A stretch of DNA of 64,000 nt from Mesodorylaimus sp. YZB2_4 (Eukaryota > Nematoda > Enoplea > Dorylaimida > Dorylaimidae), in NCBI GenBank assembly GCA_030248295.1, contig JASANH010000143.1, forward strand, positions 1 through 64,000, read 5' to 3'. A program made the position numbers and the translations under genes. The notes below the pieces were generated by a model. It was not told the DNA's origin and made no database searches. It saw only the letters and a program-made list of their open reading frames with translations. The stretch's first letter is position 1, and every line of letters begins with the position of its first letter. Below, piece after piece: positions 11,903 through 23,288 of the stretch.

Positions 11903-13346
11903 TCACCGTGGTGTCCCCAGCTCCTCATTCGTTCCAGGAAGGTTGCTCGAAATCTTGCGCTTAGCACGGCGTAGGAAGAAGCGCAGCATGTGGCTCACGT
12001 TCTTGATCCCTCCCTGCACGAAATAGGCATTTTCATAGACCCACTGCAGGTATAGCCATCTCTGCACCTGCTTGTACGTGCTGTCGAAGCAAAGGGGATA
12101 CTTGGTGAAGAGATGCCAGGCGATGTCATATACGATATAGCCCAGCTGGTTAAGTACGCACAGCGTGCTGGTGACCACAAGCAACCTGGTGGCAAGCGGG
12201 GTTTTGTCATCATTGGCTGCTGGTTGATCCGAGTTTACCTGATGAGTAGCAGTGGCCGCTCTTCGTCCGCTCCTGGCCAAATATCGATTGATGAGTGATT
12301 GAGGTCATGACGGAACAGATTATCATAGCCAGTGTGATGAGGAAGGGGATGACAGCTAGGCTGGATGATTGCCAGGTGGAATAGAGAAGAGTTTGGGAGA
12401 ATGGGTTCAAGGCGGTGGTGTAGATGGTTTGGTTGGTTCTATTCGATTCAATGATGTAGTTGCGGAGACAGAAGTGCGTGCGGATAAGGAGGCCAGACAT
12501 GGCGCATATCGATATCAGCCCCTACGACGCACGGCGATTATTGATCCTCCAGTGGTGCATGGGGAAGCAAGTATTTATCATGCGCTCTAGTGCGATCGAT
12601 ACAGCCGATATCGCTGATGAGGGACGAAGCAAAGATCGGGCCCTGAAATTAAGTGATAAGCATCATTAGTGCAGACACACTGACTCACTATCAGTGTTAC
12701 CCAACTTGTTACCTCTTACTCGAGAAGAAAGAGTATCCAGAGAGGCCGTGAAATGATTCTTTGTATGAAGGTTCATTATGTCAGTAAAAGTGATATATCT
12801 CTATCCTCTAGGTGAATGACTTGTCAGTTTTACTTTGGTGAGCTTTCAAAAACTAAAAAAGTGCAGTGATTAGGAGCCTCTGCTGTCTCTAATTGAAGAT
12901 CATCGCACCGGCTTACACTGTGCAAGTCTCTTCCTCACCTTTATGACAACACGTGCCACGCAGAGAATATAATAGCGTTCGACAACAGATGGATTCAGGT
13001 GACACCAGGAATGCATGAAAAACAACAAATTATAGAGGAAGTCGCAAGCGCCAATGGCCCGATGGTAATCGAAACATGGTTGTCTTGTATACGCTTGATC
13101 GCTGAGTGTGATCAGACTGAGCAAACTACCAATGACTCCAACCATAGCCAGACCATAGTCCACGTTAAAGAGTGTTCGAAATTGCCATTTGGCATCATCG
13201 TAGTTATTGAGTCGATAGCCTTCTTGCCACAATGTGCGCCATCCAAGCGGGGTCAAGTTGGTCCAGGGCCACGGGTCAAAGTTGAGTAGGGTTTCGGGCG
13301 ATTTAGATGCCCACCATGACCTGGTTTGGCAGTGAGACCGGTTCAT
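11903..13346 (-). pseudogene. rhodopsin-like 7TM receptor, disrupted
   Basis: The minus-strand pieces form one class-A receptor. ATG at 13346 opens a segment with TM1 (DYGLAMVGVIGSLLSLITL) and TM2 (AIGACDFLYNLLFFMHSW). TM3 runs on in another frame to ALERM, with 26 residues from the Cys to the Arg of ER, exactly the class-A spacing. It uses donor GTGAGG after 12939 and an acceptor near 12630. TM4 is GLISICAMSGLLI, TM5 SLAVIPFLITLAMIICSV, TM6 LLVVTSTLCVLNQLGYIVYD, TM7 near ENAYFVQGGIKNVSHML. Breaks: a frame change near 13010, an in-frame TAG at 12522-12524 where TM4 usually starts with a conserved Trp, and a frame change near 12250 in loop 3 with no usable intron. Either it is a decaying receptor gene or the assembly has several errors. 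Confidence 0.65.
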
Positions 13347-14050
13347 TCAAGGAGGTTTTGATTCATCGCGACTACAGCAATCACATCAAAAGAGCCTGCG
13401 AATCGTTTGGGTCGCGTCAGGCGGGAATGATGTAAGGCGTAGTACCAGCACAACTGCAAGTAACTGGGTTTCTATGGATAGAATGTTCTTCCCCCCCCCC
13501 CCCCCCACCAGATGATCGCGGCCCCACTTAGTATCGACTCTGGGTTACACTCTGGCCAAAGAGCTCCTACACGGAATATATGTACCAACAAGAGAGGTAA
13601 AGCTACCTGGAGCGTCATGTGCTCCATCTGGTAACCCGACCTTGGCCAAGAAAATATGAAAGAAAAAAGGACACACTGGAGATGACATGCACTTTGTAAT
13701 CGACTCAAGTGCCTTGTTACTTTATGTAATGCACCTACATGCCACTGATACTGGCTATAAATACATCGGTGCAAAGACAGGAGCACTTATTGAAGGATTA
13801 TTTACCACAGACAGTATGTGTCACCAGCGGATCGGATTTGACTCAATAGACAGACAATGTTTTGGAATAAATTAAATTAAAAATTGCGCCAGAACTTGCT
13901 GTGCACAATGTGAGTGTGACTGAATTGAAGTGCGGCTTTATTGTAACATATTAATATAATATGGTCAATTATGGGCTGACGTCGATCAGGCATTCTTTAT
14001 ACAAAGCACAAAATGAGAGCATGCACAGACAAACACATTGACCACGTGCA
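13347..14050. other. intergenic with poly-C tract and minus-strand poly(A) signal
   Basis: Contains 16 C at 13491-13506. TTTATT at 13937-13942 reads AATAAA on minus and fits the end of the SLC17 paralog whose stop is at 14051. Nothing else is recognised. Confidence 0.55.
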
Positions 14051-15836
14051 TCATACACCCGCAGTTGACTCATCACCAACATCCTTCATCTGTCCTTTGT
14101 TCTCGATGGCAAATACTTTGTAAGTTGATCTCTTCTCGACCGCCCAAGCCTGTTCTTCCCCAGATCCAAAAAGGGTGAACTGAACTCCACTTATGGCCAG
14201 TATCGCGGCCGTCAAGAACAATGTGCCGCTCCACTCGCTCACTGACTGATGCGCCACCATAACTCCGATCACGTAGGGCATGACGATGCTACTAACGTCA
14301 GCGTAGACGTTGCCCAGGGATCCGATAACGCCTGCGTATCGTGGTGCTACCAGGACGCTGGCCCGGAAGAAGCCAACTGTGCACGAGGATAATAAGGCTG
14401 AGGCCAAGCAGAAACAGGTGACTGCCAGGGCAGAATATCGGCAGTCCAGGAAAGCCAGTAGAATGAAGCATAAGAAGGGCAGGAATGTACAGATGCACGT
14501 GAATAGCTTGACACTAAACGTCTTGGATCGACCACCGAAGGTTACACGGTCGGCGAGCGGGCCCATTAGCGTGCGGAAGATGACCTGCATTAGAGCGGGC
14601 AAGGCGGACGTGAAGCCGTTGTTGTGGGCGTCAAACCGGAGCACCTCTTTGCTGTAGGTGGGCATGAAGTCAGTGATGTAATAGTTGGCCCAAGCTGAGC
14701 AAAACTGGCACACGTACGTGGACACGACGCTGGGGGAAAACAGGATTTGCTTCCAAGGCACGTTCCAGAAGTTTTTCTTTTCTTCACTCTCCTTCCTCAT
14801 TTGATGCTTCTCAACGTAAGCCAGCTCGGCTTTGCTGATGAAGCGGCATCGCTTAGGGTCGTCGGTGAAGACGAGGCACCAGACGACGAGAAACACGCCA
14901 CACAAGGCCGCCCACAGATAATATATATACGGCCAGCGAAACGAGCTGTCGCAAATTACGCCAGAAGTGGCCATGGCGATCAGCGGGCCCGCCTGGTAGC
15001 CCACCATTCCCAATGTTACCAGCACGCTTGTATCGGACGGTGTGCCCCATCTTGAGACCATAGATAGAACGGGTGGCCATGCAATGCCGGAGCTTACACC
15101 TGGAATTGAAATGCATACATACAGTATGCCACGAAATAGAGACACACTGGGCCAGCTGTCTGCTGCGCGTGAAGTCGTGACCCACATTGGTGGAGAAGTC
15201 AGCTTTCGACAAGTCCCGCTTAGTCTGCTGAATCTGCCCTGCAATCCTATTCCTGTTCCTGTTTTACTGTGCCATCAAAGGCTTAACGCACTGCTATGGA
15301 TGCACGGACGACCTATTTTTTAATATCACTTCTTCTGTATATCCAGCTCATATGTTCGCCCTAGTCCACCACCATCCCTCCTTACCTTGCAACACTCTCG
15401 CCGCAAATACCCAGGCCACTCCCGCATAGGCGGCAATGGGAGTGACTGCATTAGCGATTCCACTGATGAGTATGCTCAGTCCAAACAATATCTTCGATCC
15501 GTACCGATCCGACAGCAGACCGCTGGGCAGATTGAACGCAATGGCACCGAATCCATAGGCCGCTATGAGACTGGCCTGAGTGGCCCTGTCCCACACAAAC
15601 TCGCCATTGTACCCTTCCTTGGCCAGCACTTCTTCCGACTTGCCCACTGGCTTGGCGCACTTGGTGTCGTTCAAGCTCCACTCTTCACCGTCAGCCGCTG
15701 TCTCGTTCACCATGCACACGATGGCGAAATTGAAACACGAGAAGCCCCCGCCCAACATCGTGACCCCCACAAGCACCATCAAGAACATATACAGCCTGAT
15801 GGATGGGTAAAGTCTGTGCCCCTCTTCCACTCCCAT
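14051..15836 (-). CDS. SLC17-type anion/phosphate transporter (MFS), paralog 2
   Basis: Two exons on minus, 15836-15386 and 15099-14051, with donor GTAAGG and acceptor TTCCAG, 499 aa. It closely resembles the gene at 1062-2926 along its whole length: the same NETAADGEEW loop, SDRYGSKILFG loop 2-3 motif, SRWGTP and FTDDPKRCRFIS segments, and FMPTYSKEVLRFDAHNNGF. The intron position is identical (VLQ^G). The two are tail-facing inverted duplicates about 12 kb apart with four unrelated loci between. The start chosen is ATG at 15836 (MGVEEGHRLYPS); the frame is open upstream but without another ATG. A separate poly(A) signal lies at 13937-13942. Role: a 12-TM anion transporter with unknown substrate. 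Confidence 0.9.
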
Positions 15837-17542
15837 TTTGACTCCTTGCACACAAGGAATGCTCACCAAGGAATGTCAGGCAGCCACTAGCTCTGATTTG
15901 AGTCCTCTCCAGACATACTTTTATACCTCATGGCTTCAGCTCTTATCTCGCCGAATCAGTCAAAGGGTCGTTTACTTGATAACTTAGCAGCACTCACGCG
16001 ACCAAACTGGAAACAGCAAGTTTTTACAAGAAGACGTTTAATTACTTTTGGCTGTCTCAAGCGAGCCTATCTACGCAATGGATCATCTGCCTAAATTGCC
16101 CAGGTTGTAAAACGGGGTGCTAAATGGCTGATGGCACTTTCACTGGCCAACAAACAACGTGATGAAGTCTTATTTTAAACAAAGCGCATGATCGTTTGGT
16201 ATTCATGTGCCTATCAGCGCGCCAGAGCCTGGTCGAGCTGTTTAAATCACTGGGCGGTGTCTATCTTCTTCCATCGGGTATTCGATTACCTTTGCCCATC
16301 GCAAAATTTGTCATTGGTTTGTTCTCCCTCGTCTTTGTTCTTCGACACGGCCTGATCCAAAGCATTGCAATAGCATCTACCCTATCATTTTAACTATGAT
16401 CGCAGGCTCTGAGAAGGCGCTCATATGCCAACCATGCACTGATCTTGCGTGTTCATGTCTCACGACATAGACATACTTGGACTCAAACAAATCCGCCTCA
16501 GGGCAGCTCCCTCTGTCACAGGTGCCCCAGTGCATTCTAGATACTTAATTGCATAATACATCTAGTGTGCAGATGCACAGACTATTCGTATACTCCCAGT
16601 CAGGACCGAGAGGCTGGCGATGAGCTCGACTGGTTTTCCTATTGCCCTGAGAGATTGGCACCACTAGTTTCTGGACTGAGGGTCGCCTATATAAAGGCCC
16701 TCCTCCCTTGGCATAACAGATTATAGTTCTTCCTCTGACCGACGTGTGTAGACGACATCCACTCTGCGTGAGTCTCATCGTGTTGGCGTAGTGGCGCCGT
16801 GAGTAAACCGTGTTCATCATGTTTTACCGCATCACCAAACGCTTATGCGCACTCGAGGGTGAAAAGACACATTTTACACAAAATGAACCTACGTCGACTT
16901 TCGGCCCGTGACATTGTGATCGTACCTGACCATTCACAGCAGTTCGGTATCACGGTGCCAGAACACCGGTTTCATCTTCTAGCCTCCTAGTCCGCGAACA
17001 ATTGTCATCAGATTCTATTTTTTGTTAGAAACAAAGGGCATTTAGGCAGATTCCCTTATTCACATCTTTTATACCGCTAATAGTAAAAGCAAGAGGGATG
17101 TTCTCTCTGTCAGGATTGGAATTATTCGCATTGACGTCTCAAATAAGGGGCATCGACAAACTTTGTCTAATCTTAAACGCCTAAGACTCCGGAACAGAAT
17201 TTCTTCTAAAATATGCTTATGCCAGCACAATTCTATTCACCGTCATCAGATTCTTTACGCATGTGAAGGTGAACTAGTGGCTTGAAAATCTTACTGTTAG
17301 TAAGAGGCCGTCATCTACGCAGCTGCCATCGCAGTACGCAAACACAGTCGCTTACGCGCTTACGACAGCAGACACACTGACATTTAGTTTACTACATCGG
17401 ATACGAGCAGCTTGTCAGCTTTTTGAACCCCGGACTCACTTGTCAATTTGCAACTGCTCTATGCGGAGAGACATCGTTATAATATCTACTTGCAGAACAG
17501 CAGACACGAGTTCCTACAAAAGCTTCAGCACAGAATGCGCAA
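15837..17542. other. intergenic, dispersed repeat fragments
   Basis: No gene is recognised. It holds the second copy of the CACTCGAGGGTGAA repeat near 16845-16885 and, at 17267-17336, a stray copy of the 3' end of LECT2 exon 1 (see its own entry). Confidence 0.5.
17267..17336. repeat. partial copy of LECT2-like exon 1 end
   Basis: About 68 bases are nearly identical to 17853-17922 in the same orientation (one mismatch near the right end). The copy covers the end of exon 1, its donor site and the adjoining intron. It sits 586 bases away and has no downstream exon, so it is a duplication scar rather than an exon. Confidence 0.75.
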
Positions 17543-18183
17543 TCAGGAGAAGCAACTCGCGGGGTCGATAATGGACGAGTTGTAGTACAACTGGAAGTGC
17601 ACATGGTCGGTCATGAAATATTGGCCAGTGACTGGATCAGTATCCTTGTATCGACAATACAAGCCTATGTGGTTGCCCAGCTGGTCGCCTTCCTTCACTT
17701 TGGATCCGACTTCGACAGTTGCATTCAAATAAAACAGCTTCAGTTCATAGTGTGACCAAGAACCGAGGCCCTTAAACAAAAGAAAGGGTGAGCTGGCAAT
17801 GTTTCACGTTATCAGTGATTGACTAAACGCCCATTTGGCCAAGTGAACTCCCAGGTGAACTAGTGGCTTGAAAATCTTACTGTTAGTAAGAGGCCGTCAT
17901 CTACGCAGCTGCCATCGCCGTACGGTCGACTACGCCGCTGGACTATTGCGTGGAATGGTGCAAGCACTGGTGCACCATCTTCACACACAATATCCACTCC
18001 CCTGTGCTTCCTAAAAGGACCTCTACTTGCGCCGAAGTATCCGCACTCATCGCAATCACATCCTCGAAACGTGTTGGTCGGGTTGGTGGAGCATATCTTC
18101 TGACGGATAAGGCAAGGAGAGGCAAGGGGAGCATGGCGGAGGATAAAGAGGGTCAAGACGCACAGAAGAGGCCCATAAGCCAT
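17543..18183 (-). CDS. LECT2: secreted LECT2-like M23 metallopeptidase-fold protein
   Basis: Two exons on minus, 18183-17881 and 17770-17543, with donor GTAAGA and acceptor TTTAAG, 176 aa. Residues 1-22 (MAYGPLLCVLTLFILRHAPL) look like a signal peptide. The rest resembles vertebrate leukocyte cell-derived chemotaxin 2, an M23-fold secreted protein: a Cys-rich start (CSTNPTN, GCDCDECG), HRGVD with metal ligands His60 and Asp64, APF, a GDQLG turn, and the final DHVHFQ with the HxH pair (His157, His159). M23 enzymes cut peptidoglycan cross-links; vertebrate LECT2 is a signalling protein with the same zinc site but no known peptidase activity. Upstream in-frame ATGs exist (18279) but would bury the signal peptide. 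A 68-bp copy of the exon 1 end lies downstream at 17267. Confidence 0.82.
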
Positions 18184-18747
18184 TGCAAAGAGGCTGGTGA
18201 GACTGGAAAGGGCAGGGACGACGCAATCCGCAGGTACTTTCTGTGATTTATCTGCGTAAAGTAGGCACCAATAGCACATAGGTTTCCGTACCAGCTTCAA
18301 CAGATACACTGTCGCCAAACTGAATTTATTGACGAATGGTGGTGCTTGTTGTGCAGAGTGGAATATCAAGAGACGACGGAGTCTAGCTTAAGTCTGGCCT
18401 AGCCTTTACCACCTGAACTCAGCGAACTGTAAAAAATAAGCGTTCAGGCATAAGTCGCGTCGCGTTAGTGTAACATGAGACAGCACTCTTATGCCTATCG
18501 ACGCCATGGTGTTGGCTCCAATCCTGTTTCCGCCAACTAAAAAGTACATACTTCTTCCCGGAATATGCAAGGCTGATTCATCGTTTGTACCTGTGCACTA
18601 ACATTGCTGGTCACTATGCCCTATATACAAACCAGACAGACCGCGACTGGAACTGACTAGCTCTCTGGATAAGGCTTTTTTGTCAAGACTATTCCACAAG
18701 ATATAAAAACACACGACAGCAGTTCAACAGAGCTGCACGCAAATAAT
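18184..18747. other. intergenic, nothing recognised
   Basis: Upstream of the LECT2-like gene and downstream of TYW3. No coding or repeat signal is recognised. Confidence 0.5.
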
Positions 18748-19380
18748 TCAAATTCCTAAAACAGATTTCACCCCTTCGTGAAACTTTTGAATTCCTTGTG
18801 AATTCTTCTCAAATTTCTCTCTCACCACATCCAGTACCAGGTGCTTCAAGTACTCTTCGCCAACCAACAACGCCCTCGCACATCCCAGCGGCACTTCCAA
18901 GCAAAGGGTGGATCGGACAGCCGCAGTCACCTTGCCACCCTTTCCTAATGTCAGTCCCGAATTCCTGTACCCGCACTCCAGAGCCCACGTGTGCAGTGCC
19001 TTTGCCCTCGTCAATGTCCGACATTGGACGTGGAGAATGAACGGTTCGAATTTCAAAACCAATGGAGCATCTGGATTCGATTGCGCCACTTGATCCAACG
19101 CCATTTGGAATTGGCCATAATCACTGACTGGTGAGTGAGTCATGAAATGCCATCGACAGTCTGATTTCTTAGCCTTGTCCAGGGTATGTTCGTACGAGTA
19201 GAGCATAGCTCGACCAGAACATGACGAGGTGGTAAAGAAATCTAAGGAGTCGTTAATGACTTGCACCAAATCTAGGATCGGTTCGTCCACACTTCCTTTC
19301 TTACTTAGATCCACTCGACTCAAATTGGTCGCTTTTTGTTGATCGAAATACGCATTCTCAACGAGAATCAACTCGTCCAT
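18748..19380 (-). CDS. TYW3: tRNA wybutosine-synthesizing protein 3
   Basis: A single open exon of 210 aa. It follows TYW3: VDLSKKGSVDEPI near residue 23, the hallmark FFTTSSCSGR at 48-57, CRWHFMTH, LKFEPFILHVQCR, CGYRNSGLTLGKGGK, AVRSTLCLEVPLG, and EEYLKHLVLDV near the end. TYW3 is the SAM-dependent methyltransferase of the wybutosine pathway that modifies G37 of tRNA-Phe next to the anticodon, in the cytosol. Length and order are complete. The start codon follows directly after a TTTTTAG acceptor, so the message is either spliced from a 5'UTR exon or trans-spliced. Some ecdysozoans, such as Drosophila, lack wybutosine. Confidence 0.9.
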   Translation of the reverse strand: MDELILVENAYFDQQKATNLSRVDLSKKGSVDEPILDLVQVINDSLDFFTTSSCSGRAMLYSYEHTLDKAKKSDCRWHFMTHSPVSDYGQFQMALDQVAQSNPDAPLVLKFEPFILHVQCRTLTRAKALHTWALECGYRNSGLTLGKGGKVTAAVRSTLCLEVPLGCARALLVGEEYLKHLVLDVVREKFEKNSQGIQKFHEGVKSVLGI

Positions 19381-19749
19381 CTAAAAACGGGATGATGCTG
19401 GAAAAGATATGATAACCAGGGGTTCAATTTCAAGAGCAGGAACCATGGCCTGACTGGCGTTGCGGTTATGCCATCATTCTCAATACCTCGAAATACGAAG
19501 GCCTCTCTCATCCTCACATAAAGAACTACGGTTACATAAATATAGTTTACTGCTTTAATAAACATCACACCCAACAAACCCGCGGATTTCAAGTTAACCA
19601 AAGACTAAACAAAGTGCCATAAAAATAGAAAAGATCAAAATCAGAAGCAATGATATGCGACTACGACAATAAAAAAGTGCAGGTTTAGGCATCGTTTAGG
19701 AATGACAAGACACGACCAGGCTTATATGCTGTACGCTATTTCCTTCTGC
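19381..19749. other. intergenic between TYW3 and cystatin
   Basis: No recognised gene. It holds the TTTTTAG acceptor just before the TYW3 start and A/T-rich spacer. Confidence 0.45.
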
Positions 19750-20689
19750 TCATTCATCGATGTTTTGATCAAAATAATCCAGCGGATCGTCTTTTTTCTT
19801 TCCTCCCAGAACGCCATGCAAATGAGTGTCGCCCGAAAAGTGCCGGTATATGCGCAAATGAACGTACTCTTCGGGTGCTACCTTAACCTGAAACAGGCTG
19901 CGGTTAGGGGTTGGCCGTACCAAGAATTCGAGCATTCCTGTCACGTTAGTAGAGTCCCAGTCATCGTAAAACTAGCTAAAAACTGTGTGTACTATGTAGG
20001 ACATAGGGTCGGTGTATAATGTTACATATCAGCTATCTCTTTAGCATCTAAAAACCTTCTCCTCCACGTTGTAATACTCTCTTCGCCTGGAAAGGGTGAT
20101 CACACATGTATGAAATGCCATGTACAATAACGATGTTTACTCGCTTGACTTTCGCGTTTATCAGCTCAGTCTGGCGACTTTTTACACAAGAAGGAAAGAA
20201 GCACACACAACAACTACAGCTTGAACATGTTTTAGAATATAGGACAAAGTTTTGCGCTGTCATCGTAGGATGAATTTGACAGGATGGTGGCACACTGTGA
20301 GGTAAGCAATTCTGTTTGAGTAACGAAGAAAGCTTAAATTGGATATTCTATCTCTAATAACCGAAGTGGCGTGATCAAAAACGCCTAAAATTAGGTACAG
20401 TACATAAAGGTCCACTTACTTTGATAAAGTAGTTTGTGCCAGCCACGACTTGAGTACGCATGGTCTCAGGTTCGTAGAGAGCAAAATTCTTGCCCAAATG
20501 ACTTTCAACCTTGGGACGGACCTGAAAATAAAAATTTGTAAGTCACAAACGCCAGCATCCAGGCCACGGACTCATACAAAGGCTCCAGAAGCACAAAAAC
20601 CCTAGACCTACATCGTGCACGATCGCCATCGCATCGTCGCTGACTTCCTTCTCTGCACCGGTTCCACCACAAAGCGGTTTTCCCGACAT
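19750..20689 (-). CDS. stefin-type cystatin (cysteine protease inhibitor)
   Basis: Three exons on minus: 20689-20612, 20521-20420 and 19887-19750, all phase 0, 105 aa. Features of family I25 stefins: no signal peptide, an N-terminal Gly pair (CGGTG) in place of the usual trunk glycine, and the first hairpin QVVAG at residues 50-54 followed by TNYFIKV. YVHLRIY and HFSG fit the later strands. There is no Cys pair like that of secreted cystatins. The C-terminus (GGKKKDDPLDYFDQNIDE) is longer and more charged than in human cystatin B (98 aa). Stefins block papain-type proteases such as cathepsins in the cytosol. Intron 2 (about 530 bases) contains unrelated short open frames. Confidence 0.88.
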
Positions 20690-21083
20690 GGTTCTTAGAA
20701 CGGCAAAAAAAGTAGTCAGGGGATAAACTAATCTCACTTATTAACAATGCTTGCAGGAGAGAACCAAAACGACGACGAGAAAAATATTCAGTTCACCTGC
20801 TGCTGTGATCCACTTGATAAATGACTCACAACGCGTTATTGGCAGATGTTGCAGACATTTTTAATAGTTGGCGGCAAATTTAAATTTTAATAGGCTGGCA
20901 AGTTTCTCATACAGGAAAGAGCTCGGTTTTCTGCTAGTTGTCTGCAGGAGAGTCAGATAACAAATCACTGTACATTCACAGTCGCTATCTACAGTATAGA
21001 AGGGATAATGCACAATAATACGGTACAAATCAATGCTCTACATGGCATGGTCACAGCAGATATAATACCTAGCTAGCTCACAT
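20690..21083. other. intergenic, nothing recognised
   Basis: Spacer between the cystatin start and the receptor stop. No clear signal. Confidence 0.45.
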
Positions 21084-22115
21084 TCAGCCACTGGGACCCA
21101 CTGCAGTCCCGTGTTTCCTCCGTCTGGCCGGTTCTTCCCCTTGGGCATTCGCTGCAAGTGTTTGTGTCTGTCCTTTCTTCAAGCAAGGCAGTGCGGCCGT
21201 TCGTATTTGCGAATTTGTGACCAAGAGTAGAATTGCGTTGGCGAATATGTCCACATTCAATACCATGCCACCATAGGCCACCATTCGTTGCTGGTGCTGC
21301 ACAGATACGATACTAGATAAAGAATTGAGCAGCTTACCCGAGAACATAAAGCTGAAATGGATAAGCAGAATATTTCTTAGGAGCGGAATGAGCTTTAGCT
21401 GACGGTCTAAACTCGGATTCGAGCCACCTAAGCCGGACATAGCTTGCGACGTTACTTTTGTACGCACGTACCCCATTAGCATTATGTACAGTACAATAAG
21501 CAGAATGGCTATTGCAAAATCGATATATTGGCTGAACTGACTGAAGTTGAAGTTCAGAGGCGCGTACATGTTCACGCACGATGCCACTTCCAGCAGGGGT
21601 TCCAGGGTCAATGCCGGGATCAGTTTGACCAGAGTGATCACTATGAACTGACACAGGCACACGCACGCGGCCGACCTTGATGTCCAGTTTCGATAATGTT
21701 TAAAGGCTACGATGGCCAGAATTCTATCAATGACCAGCGTGCACAGAATTGACATCTCAACTGTCCAACAAAAGTACAGATTGAAATGGATGAGGATGCA
21801 TATGAAACGAGGTTGGTCTGCGCCCATCACACCCACTGTCCTTAGGATTCGATACAGACCTGTGGAGAGCCCCATCAAAGTGGCCAGACCACGACTGGCC
21901 ATCAAGAATCCCACGATGACGAAGAATCGTGTCCGCAACTGTTTAGTACGCCATATTGCGCAACAGATTAGTGACGAGAGAATATTCGATACGACCCCGC
22001 TCAGGAAAAAATAGAAAAATGCCCCTTGGATCCACAGTTCGATTGGTGTCAAGAGAACTACGGATTGAGCTCTAGTTTTGTCAAGATCAGATAGAGAGAC
22101 ACTGGAATTTTCCAT
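21084..22115 (-). CDS. rhodopsin-like 7TM receptor, single exon
   Basis: 343 aa without introns. Seven hydrophobic segments are visible: TM1 near FFYFFLSGVVSNILSSLI, TM2 near FFVIVGFLMASRGLATLM, TM3 near WTVEMSILCTLVIDRILAIV with IDR in place of DRY, TM4 near ACVCLCQFIVITLVKLIPAL, TM5 near YIDFAIAILLIVLYIMLM, TM6 near ILLIHFSFMFSGKLL, and TM7 ending VDIFANAILLLVTNSQIR (NAILLL where NPxxY is usual). The N-terminus has an NSS sequon and the tail is basic. It resembles the divergent receptors (SRSX-like) common in nematodes and some other small invertebrates. The ligand is unknown. Start taken at ATG 22115 (MENSSVSL). Confidence 0.8.
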   Translation of the reverse strand: MENSSVSLSDLDKTRAQSVVLLTPIELWIQGAFFYFFLSGVVSNILSSLICCAIWRTKQLRTRFFVIVGFLMASRGLATLMGLSTGLYRILRTVGVMGADQPRFICILIHFNLYFCWTVEMSILCTLVIDRILAIVAFKHYRNWTSRSAACVCLCQFIVITLVKLIPALTLEPLLEVASCVNMYAPLNFNFSQFSQYIDFAIAILLIVLYIMLMGYVRTKVTSQAMSGLGGSNPSLDRQLKLIPLLRNILLIHFSFMFSGKLLNSLSSIVSVQHQQRMVAYGGMVLNVDIFANAILLLVTNSQIRTAALPCLKKGQTQTLAANAQGEEPARRRKHGTAVGPSG

Positions 22116-23288
22116 TACTGGCAAATGCGCTTGGATATTTGACCACTAGGTTACAGTGAAATACTCAGCCACGCATGCAACAGTCTCCGTTCGTGATATT
22201 TTCTCTCTCTGTCTTCACATAGACTTCACAGAGCAGGAGGGCTAGAGAGCTTGGCACTCAAAATTGGCTTCTGCAGACTAATTAATGAATGTTTATGCTC
22301 TAGCGCTGATGGCATGTGAAAAAAGAATAATTGGACCCCGCAGCAGAGTTCATTAGTTGTATTTTTCTAACCATCTGAGCCTCTCTTGAAAGATTATAGT
22401 TTTGTACATAGCCAATGCATACTTTGCAGTGCTGTATGCGCATATCGTTGCTGAGACGTCTTCAATGAGCAGAAAATCAAACCGCAAAGCCTCCTTGAGG
22501 AGCTGTGGTCTTGAAAGGCTCACTCTTAAATATCCTTAGTCCCCGATCTGGACCCGAATTCCAAATGCTCATTCCACACTGTGAATATGTCTTTATCAAC
22601 CAAGGCCTTCAGGGCTTTATTTAAGTTTATGGTGTCTCTAGGCTTGCCATGGTTTTGGTTCGCACTGCTGAAACCGATAATCAGATGCAATTGATTCTGG
22701 TCTGGGATATCTCTGGCCTGGAGACCTTTCTGATAATCGAACATATTTATTCAGGATTTTATTTTGTGTGCAATTAAACCTGCACGAATTGAACCGACCC
22801 ATCCACCATGTAAACTCCCTCACAAAGCTGCTGCCTTATCTTCGGTGACCTGCGATGGACAATCCGCTTGATCGGTGGTTGGCTACGTCAATGTGCTGTT
22901 ACATATCGATAGATACAGAAAAAAGATGCCACTTGCGTTAAATACAGGATGCTAGTCATCAAACTTTCTTGCGCAGTAAAGTAGGTCAACTACTACTCTC
23001 CAGCTGCGCGCATATGCATTTGCTGCATACTCTAAGAAAGACTTTCTGTAAGAATCGACTATTTGCTGGGCAACCTAAAAAAATAGAATTGCTATTTTTG
23101 GTGTTTAATCGACGGGGTATACCGTGTAGGTGTACTCATTGCTATTCGTTTCGTCTGGAACCCGCCCGTGACTTTACATTGGGATTAAAGTGATTTTGTG
23201 AAACATGAAAAGTTTTGTAAAAAGTAGGTTTGGCGATATCACCCATATCTGATCAATCATTCAGGTGACTAACATTTCCATACTTAGC
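22116..23288. other. intergenic; one unrecognised minus-strand open frame
   Basis: A minus-strand frame at about 22526-22744 reads as a polar, coding-like 70-residue segment (PDQNQLHLIIGF, LNKALKALVDKDIFTVW) but has no match I know and no clear start. It could be an exon or a repeat remnant. The rest shows nothing. Confidence 0.35.
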
